Source of the DNA: Saccharopolyspora_C sp040643635 | GTDB lineage: Bacteria; Actinomycetota; Actinomycetes; Mycobacteriales; Pseudonocardiaceae | DNA length: 64,000 bases | Assembly (NCBI RefSeq): GCF_040643635.1 | Contig: NZ_JBEYUS010000002.1 | Location: 1-64,000 of the forward strand | Reading direction: 5' to 3' | Shown: in pieces, positions 56,986 to 64,000 of the stretch | Position numbering within the stretch: the stretch's first letter is position 1 | How the letters are laid out: every line of letters starts with the position of its first letter | Notes under the pieces: model-generated | The model's database searches: none | The model's input: only the letters and a program-made list of their open reading frames with translations | Told to the model about the DNA's origin: nothing | Position numbers and translations under genes: made by a program

Positions 56986-57394
56986 CTTGAAACCTCCGAT
57001 GAAACGCGAAATGTGCGGACAACCTAACGCTGATGGTTACCGAGCGGTAGACCCGAGCCCCCGATTACGAAACTAGTCCGACTCGTTTACTGCCCCCGCC
57101 CGCAGCCTGCCACGCCGCGATCCGCCGCGCACCGGTGCCCGCCCGAGTCGTTTCCGCCGGTGGTGAGGATCATGGCAGGCTGTCCGGTGCCACCGCTAAC
57201 CACGTCCGGAGCAGTCGAGGGCCCGCGGAACCGTCCGCGCGGACCACTCGGCGCCGCCGAACGGCTGGCCCGCGCCGTCCCGGACGGTGATCGCTGCTGG
57301 TTCCATCCCGCGCGGCACGGCAGCATGGCGGTGCGGCGGACAGCGGCGTCCGCGCTCGCGACCCGGTCGGCAGAACTGCGGTGAGGAGTAGATC
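56986..57394. other. Divergent region acyl-CoA ligase/metallophosphoesterase
   Basis: About 410 bp. It holds the ligase ribosome-binding site, the palindrome at 57038-57049 and AT-rich patches near 57065-57085. A 74-codon open frame at 57160-57384 lacks support and was not called. Confidence 0.45.
57038..57049. promoter_or_regulatory. Palindrome TACCGAGCGGTA upstream of the acyl-CoA ligase
   Basis: TACCG-AG-CGGTA, an inverted repeat 53 bp upstream of the ligase start. Similar TnACCG/CGGTnA repeats are bound by TetR-type regulators of lipid genes in actinomycetes. No regulator gene is adjacent. Confidence 0.5.
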
Positions 57395-58183
57395 GTGCGC
57401 GTGCACGTGGTGTCCGATGTCCATGGCAACGCCGAAGCCCTGAAGCGGGCCGGTGACGGTGCCGACGCGCTCGTCGTGCTCGGCGACCTGATCGACTTCG
57501 TCGACTACCACGACCACGGCCGGGGCATCCTCGGCGCGGTCTTCGGCGCCGAGAAGGTCGCGCACTTCGCCGAACTGCGCCGCAACCACCGCGGTGCCGA
57601 GATCGGTGCCTACGCGCGCTCCCTGTGGGCCTCGCTGGACGAGCCCAAGCGCGTCGTGCGCGAAGCCGTCCGCGAGCAGTACGCCACCCTGTTCGCCGCG
57701 ATGAGCGCCCCGACCTACGCCATCGCGGGCAACGTGGACGAACCCGAGCTGTGGCCCGAGTTCGCCCGCGACGGCGTGCACTTCGTCGACGGCACCAGCG
57801 TCGAGATCGGCGGCCTGCGGTTCGGCTTCGTCGGCGGCACCGTGCTGTCCCCGGGCGGCGTGCTGCGCCGGGACGCGGCCTGGGTGCCGTACCTGCGGCC
57901 GGAGGAGGAGTACGACGCCGCCGTCGCGGCCCTCGACCCGGTCGACGTGCTGTGCAGCCACCTGCCGCCCGCGGTCCCCGACCTGGTCTACGACGTCATC
58001 GCCCGCCGCCCCGAGCACGGTTCCGCGGCGCTGCTGGAGCGCATCCACCGGGACCGGCCGCGCTGGTCGCTGTTCGGGCACGTGCACCAGCCGCTGGCCA
58101 CCCGGGTGCGGGTCGGGAGCACCGAATGCGTCAACGTCGGGCACTTCCAGCGCACCGAGCGGCCCTACGCGCTCCGCTGGTGA
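57395..58183 (+). CDS. Calcineurin-like metallophosphoesterase
   Basis: A 262-residue phosphoesterase with the full set of metal-binding motifs: DVHGN (residues 8-12), GDLIDF, AIAGNVDEPE, CSHLPP and FGHVHQP. This is the YfcE/MJ0936-like fold that hydrolyses phosphodiesters or phosphomonoesters with two metals. An insert after GDLIDF (DYHDHGRGILGAVFGAEKV) is specific to an actinobacterial subgroup. The substrate is unknown. GTG 57395 follows GAGGAG at 6 nt. It is divergent from the acyl-CoA ligase and lies 80 bp upstream of the SRPBCC gene, which has its own leaderless promoter. Confidence 0.9.
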   Translation: MRVHVVSDVHGNAEALKRAGDGADALVVLGDLIDFVDYHDHGRGILGAVFGAEKVAHFAELRRNHRGAEIGAYARSLWASLDEPKRVVREAVREQYATLFAAMSAPTYAIAGNVDEPELWPEFARDGVHFVDGTSVEIGGLRFGFVGGTVLSPGGVLRRDAAWVPYLRPEEEYDAAVAALDPVDVLCSHLPPAVPDLVYDVIARRPEHGSAALLERIHRDRPRWSLFGHVHQPLATRVRVGSTECVNVGHFQRTERPYALRW

Positions 58184-58250
58184 CGATCACGAACGATGGA
58201 CGGCGCCGGACACCGGGCCGCCGGTCGCGCCCCGCCCGCGCGCGGACCTG

Positions 58251-58256
58251 TAATCT
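58251..58256 (+). promoter_or_regulatory. -10 element TAATCT of the SRPBCC gene (leaderless)
   Basis: TAATCT ends 7 nt before ATG 58264. Confidence 0.65.
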
Positions 58257-58263
58257 TCGGGGC

Positions 58264-58704
58264 ATGGTCGATCAGTCCACCCAGTCCATCGTGATCCAGG
58301 CGGCCGCTGCCGACATCATGGCGGTGATCGCGGACTTCGCGAGCTACCCGGAATGGGCGGAAGCGGTCAAGGAGACCGAGGTGCTCTCGACGACCGGCGG
58401 CGGGCAGGCCGAGAAGGTGCGCTTCGTGCTCGACGCCGGGGTGGTCAAGGACACCTACGTCAACGTCTACGAGTGGGCCGAGGACGGGCTGTCGGTGAGC
58501 TGGACGCTGTCCGAAGGGCAGGTCCAGAAGGCGCAGCAGGGCAGCTACCGGCTCGCGCCGAAGGACGGCGGCACCGAAGTGACCTACAGCCTCGCGGTGG
58601 ACCTGGCGATGCCGATGATCGGCATGTTCAAGCGCAAGGCCGAGAAGATGATCATGAATACCGCTCTGAAGGAGCTCAAGCGCCGGGTCGAAGCCCGCTC
58701 CTGA
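58264..58704 (+). CDS. SRPBCC (START-like/polyketide-cyclase fold) protein
   Basis: A 146-residue helix-grip protein of the SRPBCC superfamily. It begins with STQSIVIQAAAADIMAVIADFASYPEWAEAVKETEV (segments), the usual phrase for this group. GSYRLAPKDGGTEVTYSLAVDL follows, then a long C-terminal helix that closes the hydrophobic pocket. Such proteins bind lipids or polyketides, or act as cyclases. From memory, the mycobacterial homologue (Rv2185c) lies in the same cluster. ATG 58264 lies 7 nt after TAATCT. The next gene encodes an ArsA-like ATPase, a combination that suggests lipid or membrane-protein handling, not polyketide synthesis. Confidence 0.92.
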   Translation: MVDQSTQSIVIQAAAADIMAVIADFASYPEWAEAVKETEVLSTTGGGQAEKVRFVLDAGVVKDTYVNVYEWAEDGLSVSWTLSEGQVQKAQQGSYRLAPKDGGTEVTYSLAVDLAMPMIGMFKRKAEKMIMNTALKELKRRVEARS

Positions 58705-58885
58705 CCCGGGCGCCCCGCACCGCGGTGATCGTCGGTCCGGGTGCGGGTCCCGACCGACGCGGCACCAGCAGCACCGGTCCCAGCAGCACACCGACCACAG
58801 CGGCGGTGACCCCCGAGCCGGTGGCCGGACGGCTCGGCGACCGGTCGGCCCCGGCACCAGCCCCGATCCGATCCAGAGACCGCCC

Positions 58886-60106
58886 TTGCGCATCCTGTTG
58901 TTCACCGGAAAAGGCGGCGTCGGCAAGACGACCCTCGCCGCCGCTACCGCCGCACGCCTCGCCGAGCTCGGGCAGAAGGTGCTGGTGGTCTCCACCGATC
59001 CGGCGCACTCCCTGGGCGACTCGCTGGGCACGCCGCTGGGCGCCGAACCCGCCGAGGTCGAACTGCGCGCCGAGCAGCGCACCGCCCGGCTGCACGCCGC
59101 CGAGGTGCAGACCCGCGACCTGCTCGACCGCGCGTGGTCCGACCTGCGAGAACACCTGCGCACCATGCTGCTCGGCGCGGGGGTCGGCGAGCTTGAGGCC
59201 GAAGAACTCACCCACCTGCCCGGGGTGGAGGACCTGCTGGCGCTCGCCGAGGTGCACCGCTTCGCGTTCGACGGGGTGTGGGACGCCGTCGTCGTCGACT
59301 GCGGGCCCACCGCCGAGACGCTGCGGCTGCTGGCGCTGCCCGAATCGCTGTCCGGGTACCTGGAGCGGCTGTTCCCGGCCCACCGCCGCGTGGTGCGCGG
59401 GCTGCTCGCGGGCGTCGCGGGCAGCGAGAACGTGGAGCGCTGGGACGGGGTCGCCGAAGCGCTCGGCAGGCTCGCGGACCGGTTGGCGGAGCTGCGCGGC
59501 ACGCTGCTCTCCCCGCAGACCGGGGTGCGGCTGGTGCTCACCCCGGAAGCCGTGGTGGCCGCCGAGACCCGGCGCACGTTGACCGCGCTGGCCCTGCAGC
59601 AGATCCGGGTGGACGGATTGGTGGCGAACCGGCTGGTGCCGCACCCGGGATCGGCCCGCGGGGAGGCGGCCACCTGGCTGCGCACCCGCCGCCGGGAGCA
59701 GGAGAATGTGCTGGCCGACGTGCGGGCGGCGACGGACCTGCCGGTGCGCTCGGTGCTGCACCGGGCCGCGGAGCCGGTGGGCCCGGCGCTGCTGGAGCTC
59801 GCCGACGAGCTCTACGGGACCGACGATCCGCTGGCCGGCGCCGCGAGCGCCCCGGAGGTGGAGCTCGGCGGCGGGGGCCGGTCGCTGGACGCGGAGTACA
59901 CGCTGCGGCTGGGCCTGCCGCTGCACGAGGACGCCGAGGTGGACCTGGCGCGGATCGGCGACGAGCTCGCCGTCACCGTCGACGGCAGGCGGCGGCTGAT
60001 CGCGCTGCCCGCGGTGCTGCGCCGGTGCACGGTGACCGGTGCGGTGGCCGCCGACGACGGGCTGACCGTGTCGTTCCGGCCGGACCCCGGCCAGTGGATG
60101 CGATGA
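58886..60106 (+). CDS. ArsA/GET3-like ATPase
   Basis: A 406-residue SIMIBI-class ATPase with the deviant Walker A LLFTGKGGVGKTTLAAATAARLAELGQ (segments), the switch VVSTDPAHSLGDSLG and VVDCGPTAETLRLLALPESL. A C-terminal beta-sandwich of about 90 residues (EVELGGGGRSLDAEYTLRLGLPLHEDAEV in segments) resembles the small heat-shock-like domain of actinobacterial ArsA relatives. No arsenic genes are nearby and the cysteines for arsenite binding are not evident. It is thus unlikely to be an arsenite pump and may deliver membrane or lipid-linked clients. The start appears to be TTG 58886. The CxxCPxC gene follows closely. Confidence 0.88.
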   Translation: MRILLFTGKGGVGKTTLAAATAARLAELGQKVLVVSTDPAHSLGDSLGTPLGAEPAEVELRAEQRTARLHAAEVQTRDLLDRAWSDLREHLRTMLLGAGVGELEAEELTHLPGVEDLLALAEVHRFAFDGVWDAVVVDCGPTAETLRLLALPESLSGYLERLFPAHRRVVRGLLAGVAGSENVERWDGVAEALGRLADRLAELRGTLLSPQTGVRLVLTPEAVVAAETRRTLTALALQQIRVDGLVANRLVPHPGSARGEAATWLRTRRREQENVLADVRAATDLPVRSVLHRAAEPVGPALLELADELYGTDDPLAGAASAPEVELGGGGRSLDAEYTLRLGLPLHEDAEVDLARIGDELAVTVDGRRRLIALPAVLRRCTVTGAVAADDGLTVSFRPDPGQWMR

Positions 60107-60139
60107 GAGCGGCCCCGATCAGTGGAGGTGGTGGACCAG

Positions 60140-60736
60140 ATGCGCGGTGAGCATGCCGATCCCGCGGGAACGGGCTCCGCGGACGAGTCCCGGACGACCG
60201 GGGCCGGTCGCGACCGGATGGCCGAGGAGTTCCGGCTGCTGCTCGACGCGGCGGCCGGGCGCGCGGAGGAGTACCTGCGCGGACTCGGCGGCGCGGAGCA
60301 CGCCGCGCACGCGAGCACCGGTGACCCGCGGACCGGTGACCCGCGAACCGGCGACCCGCGGACCGGCGGCGCCGGGACCGGCGATGCGGGAATCGGAGAC
60401 CGGCGAACCGGCGCGGGCCGCACCGAGCCGGGTACCGGCGACCGCGCCACCACCGGCGCGGACCGCGGCGGTCCCACCTGCGGTTGGTGCCCGATCTGCG
60501 CGATCGCGAGCCTGCTGCGCGGCGAGCGCCCCGAACTGACCTCCCGGCTGGCCGACCAGCTGGCCGGACTGCTGGACCTGCTGCGCGAATCCGCCGCCGA
60601 GCACCACCCGGCGGGCACCGCGAACCCGCCGCCCGAACCGGCCGCACCGGAACCGTCGAAGGTGCAGCGCATCGACGTGCGACGGGTCCGCGGCCGGACC
60701 GCCGCGCAGGCCGCGGGCGGAGGTGCCGAGTGCTGA
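60140..60736 (+). CDS. Actinobacterial CxxCPxC protein with internal repeats
   Basis: A 198-residue protein with a conserved helical start (RMAEEFRLLLDAAAGRAEEYLRGLGG). A low-complexity middle contains TGDPR repeated three times and then looser copies. The conserved core TCGWCPICAIASLLRGERPELTSRLADQLAGLLDLLRE (segments) holds three cysteines of a CxxCPxC motif that may bind metal. The function is unknown; homologues commonly pair with the ArsA-like gene, from memory. GGAGG at 60124-60128 is 11 nt from ATG 60140; GTG codons at 60122, 60128 and 60131 are alternatives. Its stop overlaps the start of the ROK kinase, implying coupled translation. Confidence 0.8.
   Translation: MRGEHADPAGTGSADESRTTGAGRDRMAEEFRLLLDAAAGRAEEYLRGLGGAEHAAHASTGDPRTGDPRTGDPRTGGAGTGDAGIGDRRTGAGRTEPGTGDRATTGADRGGPTCGWCPICAIASLLRGERPELTSRLADQLAGLLDLLRESAAEHHPAGTANPPPEPAAPEPSKVQRIDVRRVRGRTAAQAAGGGAEC
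60320..60420 (+). repeat. In-frame 15-bp repeats coding for TGDPR units
   Basis: Near-identical 15-bp units (accggtgacccgcgg and variants) are repeated three to four times, then decay into ACCGG-spaced copies to about 60420. They lie in frame within the CxxCPxC gene, so copy-number change would not shift the frame. Confidence 0.75.
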
Positions 60737-61689
60737 CCGTCGGAGTGGACGTCGGCGGCACCAGCCTGCGCGCCAGCGTCGTCGACCCGCAGGGCACCGT
60801 GCTCGACACGCTGCGGGTGCCGTCCGCGGGCACCGGCCCGGAACTGGACTCGGCGATCGCCGACACCGTGCTGTGCCTCGCCGACCAGTACCCGGTGGCC
60901 GGGGTGGGCCTCGCCGTGGCGGGCTTCGTCAGCGAGGACCGGCGGGTCGTGCGGTTCGCCCCGCACCTGCCGTGGCGGCACGTCGCGGTCGCCGACAACA
61001 TCGCCGACCGGGTGCGGCTGCCGGTGGTGCTGGAGCACGACGCGAACGCGGCCGCGATCGCCGAGCAGCGCTTCGGCGCGGCGGCGGGCGCGAAGGTCGC
61101 CGCGCTCGTCGCGCTCGGCACCGGCATCGGCGGCGCGCTGGTGCTGGACGGCGACGTGTTCCGCGGTGCGCACGGCGTCGCCCCCGAACTCGGGCACCTG
61201 CGGCTGGTGCCGGGCGGGCGCGCATGTCCCTGCGGGAAGCGGGGCTGCTGGGAGCGGTACTGCAGCGGCACCGCGCTGGCCGCGACGGCGCTGGAACTGC
61301 TGGCCGAGGACCCGTCCTCCCCGCTGGCCGCCGAGGCCGCCAAGGACCCGGGTGAGATCACCGGGGAGCGGGTCGCGCAGGCCGCTGAGCAGGGCGATCC
61401 GGTGGCGGCGCGCGCGGTGGACGAGCTCGCGCGCTGGTTGGGCGAAGGACTCGCGCTGGTCGCCGACGTCTACGACCCGGAGGTCGTGGTGCTCGCGGGC
61501 GGCGTGTCCGGCTCGGCGCACCTGTTCCTGCCCGCCGCCCGGCGGCACTACGCGGCGGCGCTCACCGGCGCGGGCCACCGCCCGCTGGCCCAGGTGCGGG
61601 TCGCCAAGCGCGGTGACGAAGCGGGCATCGTCGGCGCCGCCACCCTGGCCAGGGAGCACGTGGCCGCCACCGCCACCCACCTCAGCTGA
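60730..61689 (+). CDS. ROK family sugar kinase, probable glucokinase
   Basis: A 319-residue ROK kinase. Motifs are the N-terminal ATP/phosphate loop TVGVDVGGTSLRASVVD, the catalytic LEHDANAAAIAEQRFG (Asp), the second phosphate loop VALGTGIGGALVLDG, PELGHLRLVP and the ROK zinc site CPCGKRGCWERYCSG. The sequence best fits actinobacterial glucokinase (ATP- or polyphosphate-dependent), which turns glucose into glucose-6-phosphate and can take part in carbon catabolite control. GTG 60730 has GGAGG upstream and overlaps the end of the preceding gene. A convergent terminator follows. Starch breakdown by the amylase at 34900 would feed it glucose. Confidence 0.92.
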   Translation: MLTVGVDVGGTSLRASVVDPQGTVLDTLRVPSAGTGPELDSAIADTVLCLADQYPVAGVGLAVAGFVSEDRRVVRFAPHLPWRHVAVADNIADRVRLPVVLEHDANAAAIAEQRFGAAAGAKVAALVALGTGIGGALVLDGDVFRGAHGVAPELGHLRLVPGGRACPCGKRGCWERYCSGTALAATALELLAEDPSSPLAAEAAKDPGEITGERVAQAAEQGDPVAARAVDELARWLGEGLALVADVYDPEVVVLAGGVSGSAHLFLPAARRHYAAALTGAGHRPLAQVRVAKRGDEAGIVGAATLAREHVAATATHLS

Positions 61690-61707
61690 GCACGAACGGC
61701 GAAGGAC

Positions 61708-61746
61708 CGACCGGCCCGATCTCCGCTGGGGCGGGCGGGCCGGTCG
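61708..61746. terminator. Bidirectional terminator after the ROK kinase
   Basis: CGACCGGCCCG (61708-61718) and CGGGCCGGTCG (61736-61746), a perfect 11-bp inverted repeat with a 17-nt loop between convergent genes. Confidence 0.7.
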
Positions 61747-61755
61747 CCCCTGGGA

Positions 61756-62208
61756 TCAGAGCTGGGCGCCGTCGTCGGTGGGGTCCTCCGGCGGTGTCCG
61801 GCGTATCCGGAACAGCAGCCAGCCGATGCCGGCGCTCACCGCGACCAGCCCGATCGAGAGCGCGGGCGTGGTGCCCAGGCCGAGGAGCCCCGGCACCAGC
61901 AGCAGCGTCATGCCGAGCGCGACCAGCAGCACGCCGCCGACCGTGCCGACCCCGGGACGCGGCATCGGCGGCGGTTCCGGCGGCTCGTAGTGCCCCTCGT
62001 CGGGCGCGTCCGCGGGCGGGGTCCAGTCGCGCGGCGCGGCCGCGGGTTCCGGTGCGGCGGCCGGGGGCTTCGGCGCCTCGTCGCCGGTGCCGCGGTCCTC
62101 CTCGGGCCACCGCGCCATCGGCTCGTCCTGCTCGAGACCTGCGACGATCTCGGCGAAGGCGGCGTCGATGTCCTCCGGGCCGTCGGCGTTCTCATGACGC
62201 GTGCTCAT
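61756..62208 (-). CDS. Hypothetical membrane protein with acidic, Pro-rich N-terminus
   Basis: A 150-residue protein. The first 30 residues are acidic (ADGPEDIDAAFAEIVAGLEQDEP). A Pro/Ala/Glu-rich linker follows to about residue 84. Two membrane helices, VGGVLLVALGMTLLLVPGLLG and ALSIGLVAVSAGIGWLLF, come near the C-terminus, then a short charged tail. The DIDAAFAEIVAGLE phrase is common to an actinobacterial family I cannot name. The ATG at 62208 overlaps the stop of the upstream esterase gene by four bases, so the two are translationally coupled. A role at the membrane with that esterase is inferred only from the coupling. Confidence 0.82.
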   Translation of the reverse strand: MSTRHENADGPEDIDAAFAEIVAGLEQDEPMARWPEEDRGTGDEAPKPPAAAPEPAAAPRDWTPPADAPDEGHYEPPEPPPMPRPGVGTVGGVLLVALGMTLLLVPGLLGLGTTPALSIGLVAVSAGIGWLLFRIRRTPPEDPTDDGAQL

Positions 62209-62972
62209 GCGGGTTCCTCGACACGCTCGCGGTGGATCCTGCGGACGAATTCGACGCTACCGGTGAACACCGACGCGGCGTCGTGGTCGAGGGTCGCCAC
62301 GTGGTAGCTGTCCCGCAGCACGACTTCGGTGACGTCGCCGCTTCGGATGCCTTCCAGCACGATCGTCGAGTTCACCGGCTCCACGACGTGGTCGGTGGCG
62401 GAGTGGGCCAGCAGCACCGGCTGCCGCACCTTCCCGAGATCGCGGCGCACCAGCCGCCACAACCGCTGCAGGCTCGCGGCCGCGCGCAGCGGCGTCCGGT
62501 CGTAGCCGAGCTCCACGGCGCCCGGCTTGGCGATGTCCCCGGCCACGCCCGGGATCGACGGCAGCACCCGGGACAGCAGGGGAAGCAGGACCGCGTCCTT
62601 GCGCAGCGTCGTCACCGACGGGTTCACCAGCACGATGCCGGACAGCTCCGGGTGGTTCTGCGCCAGCCGCAACGTGAGCGTGCCGCCCATCGACAGCCCG
62701 AAGACGAACACCGACCGGCAGCGCCCGGTCAGCTCGGCGAGGTCCCGCTCCACGGCCGCGTACCAGTCGGTCCAGCCGGTGCGGTTGAGGTCCCGCCAGT
62801 GCGTGCCGTGCCCCGGGAGCCGTGGGCAGCGCACCGTGAACCCCTCGGCGGCCAGGTGCTCACCCCAGTCCCGCATGCCCTGCGGGGTTCCGGTGAACCC
62901 GTGGCACAGCAGGACCCCGATCTCGTCGGACCCGTCGTGCACGAACGGTTCGGCGCCGGGAAGAACGGGCAC
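62205..62972 (-). CDS. Alpha/beta-hydrolase, carboxylesterase/monoacylglycerol-lipase type
   Basis: A 255-residue esterase resembling Est30/YvaK-type carboxylesterases. It shows the oxyanion entry LLCHGFTGTPQGMRDWGEHLA, PRLPGHGTHW, the nucleophile elbow VFGLSMGGTLTLRLA, the acid in AHSATDHVVEP and the histidine in DSYHVATLDHD. No signal peptide is present, so it acts in the cytoplasm, probably on short acyl esters or monoacylglycerols. GTG 62972 follows AGGAGG at 6 nt. It is the first gene of a two-gene unit with the small membrane protein and is divergent from the acyltransferase at 63148. This places lipid hydrolysis and acylation side by side. Confidence 0.93.
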   Translation of the reverse strand: MPVLPGAEPFVHDGSDEIGVLLCHGFTGTPQGMRDWGEHLAAEGFTVRCPRLPGHGTHWRDLNRTGWTDWYAAVERDLAELTGRCRSVFVFGLSMGGTLTLRLAQNHPELSGIVLVNPSVTTLRKDAVLLPLLSRVLPSIPGVAGDIAKPGAVELGYDRTPLRAAASLQRLWRLVRRDLGKVRQPVLLAHSATDHVVEPVNSTIVLEGIRSGDVTEVVLRDSYHVATLDHDAASVFTGSVEFVRRIHRERVEEPA

Positions 62973-63102
62973 CGCAGCCTCCTACCGCCATCGATCCGCC
63001 GCTGTCCGGACATCGTCGCACGCGAGAGGCCTCCACGGGGCGATCTCCAGCCGCGTGATCCGTCTCGGGCGGGGTCGCATTGTGCGCGCTGACCGGGCTC
63101 CG

Positions 63103-63108
63103 TAACCT
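63103..63108 (+). promoter_or_regulatory. -10 element TAACCT of the acyltransferase
   Basis: TAACCT lies 39 nt before GTG 63148, giving a leader of about 33 nt with AAAGGC near the start codon. Confidence 0.45.
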
Positions 63109-63147
63109 TGAACGAGGCATTCCGGGTGTTCAGAAAGGCAGCGGCGC

Positions 63148-63912
63148 GTGCTGTACTGGGTGATGAAGCACATCGTGCTCGGTCCGCTCATGAAGCTGTT
63201 CTGCCGTCCACGGGTGGAGGGCATCGAGCACGTACCGGAATCCGGGGCGGCCATCCTGGTCAGCAACCACGTGGCGGTGGCCGACTCGTTCTTCATGCCG
63301 CTGATGATGCCGCGGCGGGTGACGTTCCTGGCCAAGCGCGAGTACTTCACCGGCACCGGGCTCAAGGGCAAGCTGCAGAAGTACTTCTTCTCCGGCGTCG
63401 GCCAGGTCCCGATCGACCGCTCCAGCGGTGCCGCGGCGCAGGCCGCGCTGGACACCGGGGTGCGGCTGCTGCGCGAGGGCAAGCTGCTCGGCGTGTACCC
63501 CGAGGGCACCCGCTCGCCGGACGGCCGGCTCTACAAGGGCAAGACCGGTGTCGCGCGGATGGCGCTGGAAGCCGACGTGACCGTCATCCCGATCGCCATG
63601 TTCGGCACCGACAAGGTCAACCCCATCGGCTCCAAGATGTGGTACCCGCACAAGGTCAAGGTGAAGATCGGCGAGCCGCTGGACTTCTCCCGCTACGAGG
63701 GCCTCGCCGGCGACCGGTTCGTGGAGCGCTCGATCACCGACGAGATCATGTACGCGCTGATGGAGCTCTCCGGCCAGGAGTACGTGGACGTCTACGCCGC
63801 GAAGGCCAAGGACGACCTGGCCGCGCAGGGCAAGCACGTCGCGGGCTGGAACGTGCAGCAGCAGGGTGGTCCCGGCGGCGCCGACCGGCTCCCGCGCTCG
63901 CAGGCCGGCTGA
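63148..63912 (+). CDS. plsC: 1-acyl-sn-glycerol-3-phosphate acyltransferase family protein
   Basis: A 254-residue membrane-associated PlsC-family acyltransferase that adds the second acyl chain in phospholipid synthesis. The HX4D motif is SNHVAVADSFF. Motif 2 with FLAKREYF, motif 3 VYPEGTRSPDGRLYKGKTGVA and motif 4 VTVIPIAMFGTDK are all in order. A C-terminal tail of about 50 residues (LSGQEYVDVYAAKAKDDLAAQ) is common in actinomycetes. The mycobacterial counterpart Rv2182c sits in the same neighbourhood, from memory, and the true acceptor could differ. GTG 63148 is the assumed start. The gene is divergent from the esterase. Confidence 0.92.
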   Translation: MLYWVMKHIVLGPLMKLFCRPRVEGIEHVPESGAAILVSNHVAVADSFFMPLMMPRRVTFLAKREYFTGTGLKGKLQKYFFSGVGQVPIDRSSGAAAQAALDTGVRLLREGKLLGVYPEGTRSPDGRLYKGKTGVARMALEADVTVIPIAMFGTDKVNPIGSKMWYPHKVKVKIGEPLDFSRYEGLAGDRFVERSITDEIMYALMELSGQEYVDVYAAKAKDDLAAQGKHVAGWNVQQQGGPGGADRLPRSQAG

Positions 63913-63978
63913 ACCCCCAGCACACCGCGCATCGGGTGACCGCGGCCGGGGCCGGTCCTGGCCGGTGGGCGGCGTCTT

Positions 63979-63984
63979 TACGCT
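63979..63984 (+). promoter_or_regulatory. -10 element TACGCT (leaderless)
   Basis: TACGCT ends 6 nt before the GTG at 63991, the arrangement seen repeatedly in this window. Confidence 0.5.
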
Positions 63985-63990
63985 GGGCCG

Positions 63991-64000
63991 GTGCGGTTCT
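63991..64000 (+). CDS. Start of a further gene (partial, cut by window end)
   Basis: Only GTG CGG TTC T is visible. The call rests on the TAnnnT element 6 nt upstream. Nothing can be said about the product. Confidence 0.35.

Noticed and set aside
57160..57384. Small 74-codon frame upstream of the metallophosphoesterase
   Set aside because: No ribosome-binding site or TAnnnT element at the right distance and no recognisable protein character.
58886..60106. Arsenite-pump ATPase call for the ArsA-like gene
   Set aside because: No arsB/arsC neighbours and no arsenite-binding cysteine set; only the ATPase fold is supported.
1..64000. CRISPR arrays, insertion sequences, prophage and tRNA genes
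   Set aside because: No regularly spaced direct repeats of CRISPR type, no transposase or integrase motifs, and no cloverleaf-like segment were found by reading. A tRNAscan or ISfinder run could still find something missed.

Overview
The window is very GC-rich and gene-dense. Its gene content is typical of an actinomycete: GlnE beside GlnA1, a DUF4191 protein, LipA/LipB, a two-lipoyl-domain E2 protein, a bcc:aa3 respiratory gene set with a di-haem QcrC, and a DEDDh/GIY-YIG fusion protein. Many genes also have a leaderless promoter signature. From memory, the backbone gene order resembles the Mycobacterium tuberculosis stretch from Rv2182c (plsC-like) to Rv2221c (glnE). A filamentous Pseudonocardiales member such as a Saccharopolyspora relative is my best guess, but genus cannot be fixed from this sequence. 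The first ~20 bases look like the 3' end of a 5S rRNA gene, followed by a strong terminator, so an rRNA operon lies just upstream.

Layout. 0.4-7.3 kb: a class I glutamine amidotransferase, glnE, an SMP-30-fold protein that has lost most metal ligands, and glnA behind a GlnR-like box. 7.5-19.7 kb: RDD protein, DUF4191 protein, lipA, then an accessory block (SDR, membrane protein, unknown gene/TetR pair with three operators, F420-type oxidoreductase, ArsR-type regulator, beta-lactamase-fold lipoprotein), then lipB, a TIGR01777 epimerase and sucB. 19.8-33.8 kb: lpd, OsmC, pepA, an APC permease, DUF402, ilvE, a BNR-propeller/MoaD-like pair, cobS-cobT-cobU, an aldo/keto reductase and a DUF3043 protein. 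34-43.8 kb: erpA, an S4 RNA-binding protein, a secreted alpha-amylase, asnB, ctaC-ctaF, a secreted TAP-type hydrolase, a RAM-domain protein, trpD and a degenerate receiver protein. 44-48.8 kb: ctaE-qcrC-qcrA-qcrB. 48.9-64 kb: DEDDh/GIY-YIG protein, NYN-domain protein, a probable c-di-AMP riboswitch controlling an NlpC/P60 hydrolase, a secreted HExxH protein, a FadD15-like acyl-CoA ligase, a metallophosphoesterase, an SRPBCC protein, an ArsA-like ATPase, a CxxCPxC protein, a ROK kinase, a small membrane protein, an esterase and a plsC-like acyltransferase.

Functional themes. Nitrogen assimilation (GlnE, GlnA, AsnB, the GlnR box) opens the window. Lipoate synthesis (LipA, LipB) supplies the cofactor of the E2 protein encoded next to its partner E3 (lpd). 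CtaC/CtaF/CtaE and QcrCAB supply most of the respiratory supercomplex; ctaD is not here. The last 15 kb mixes envelope, lipid and peptidoglycan functions. At least seventeen genes have a TAnnnT element exactly 6-7 nt before the start codon, which suggests leaderless mRNAs and was used to choose starts. No tRNA, CRISPR array, insertion sequence or prophage was recognised.
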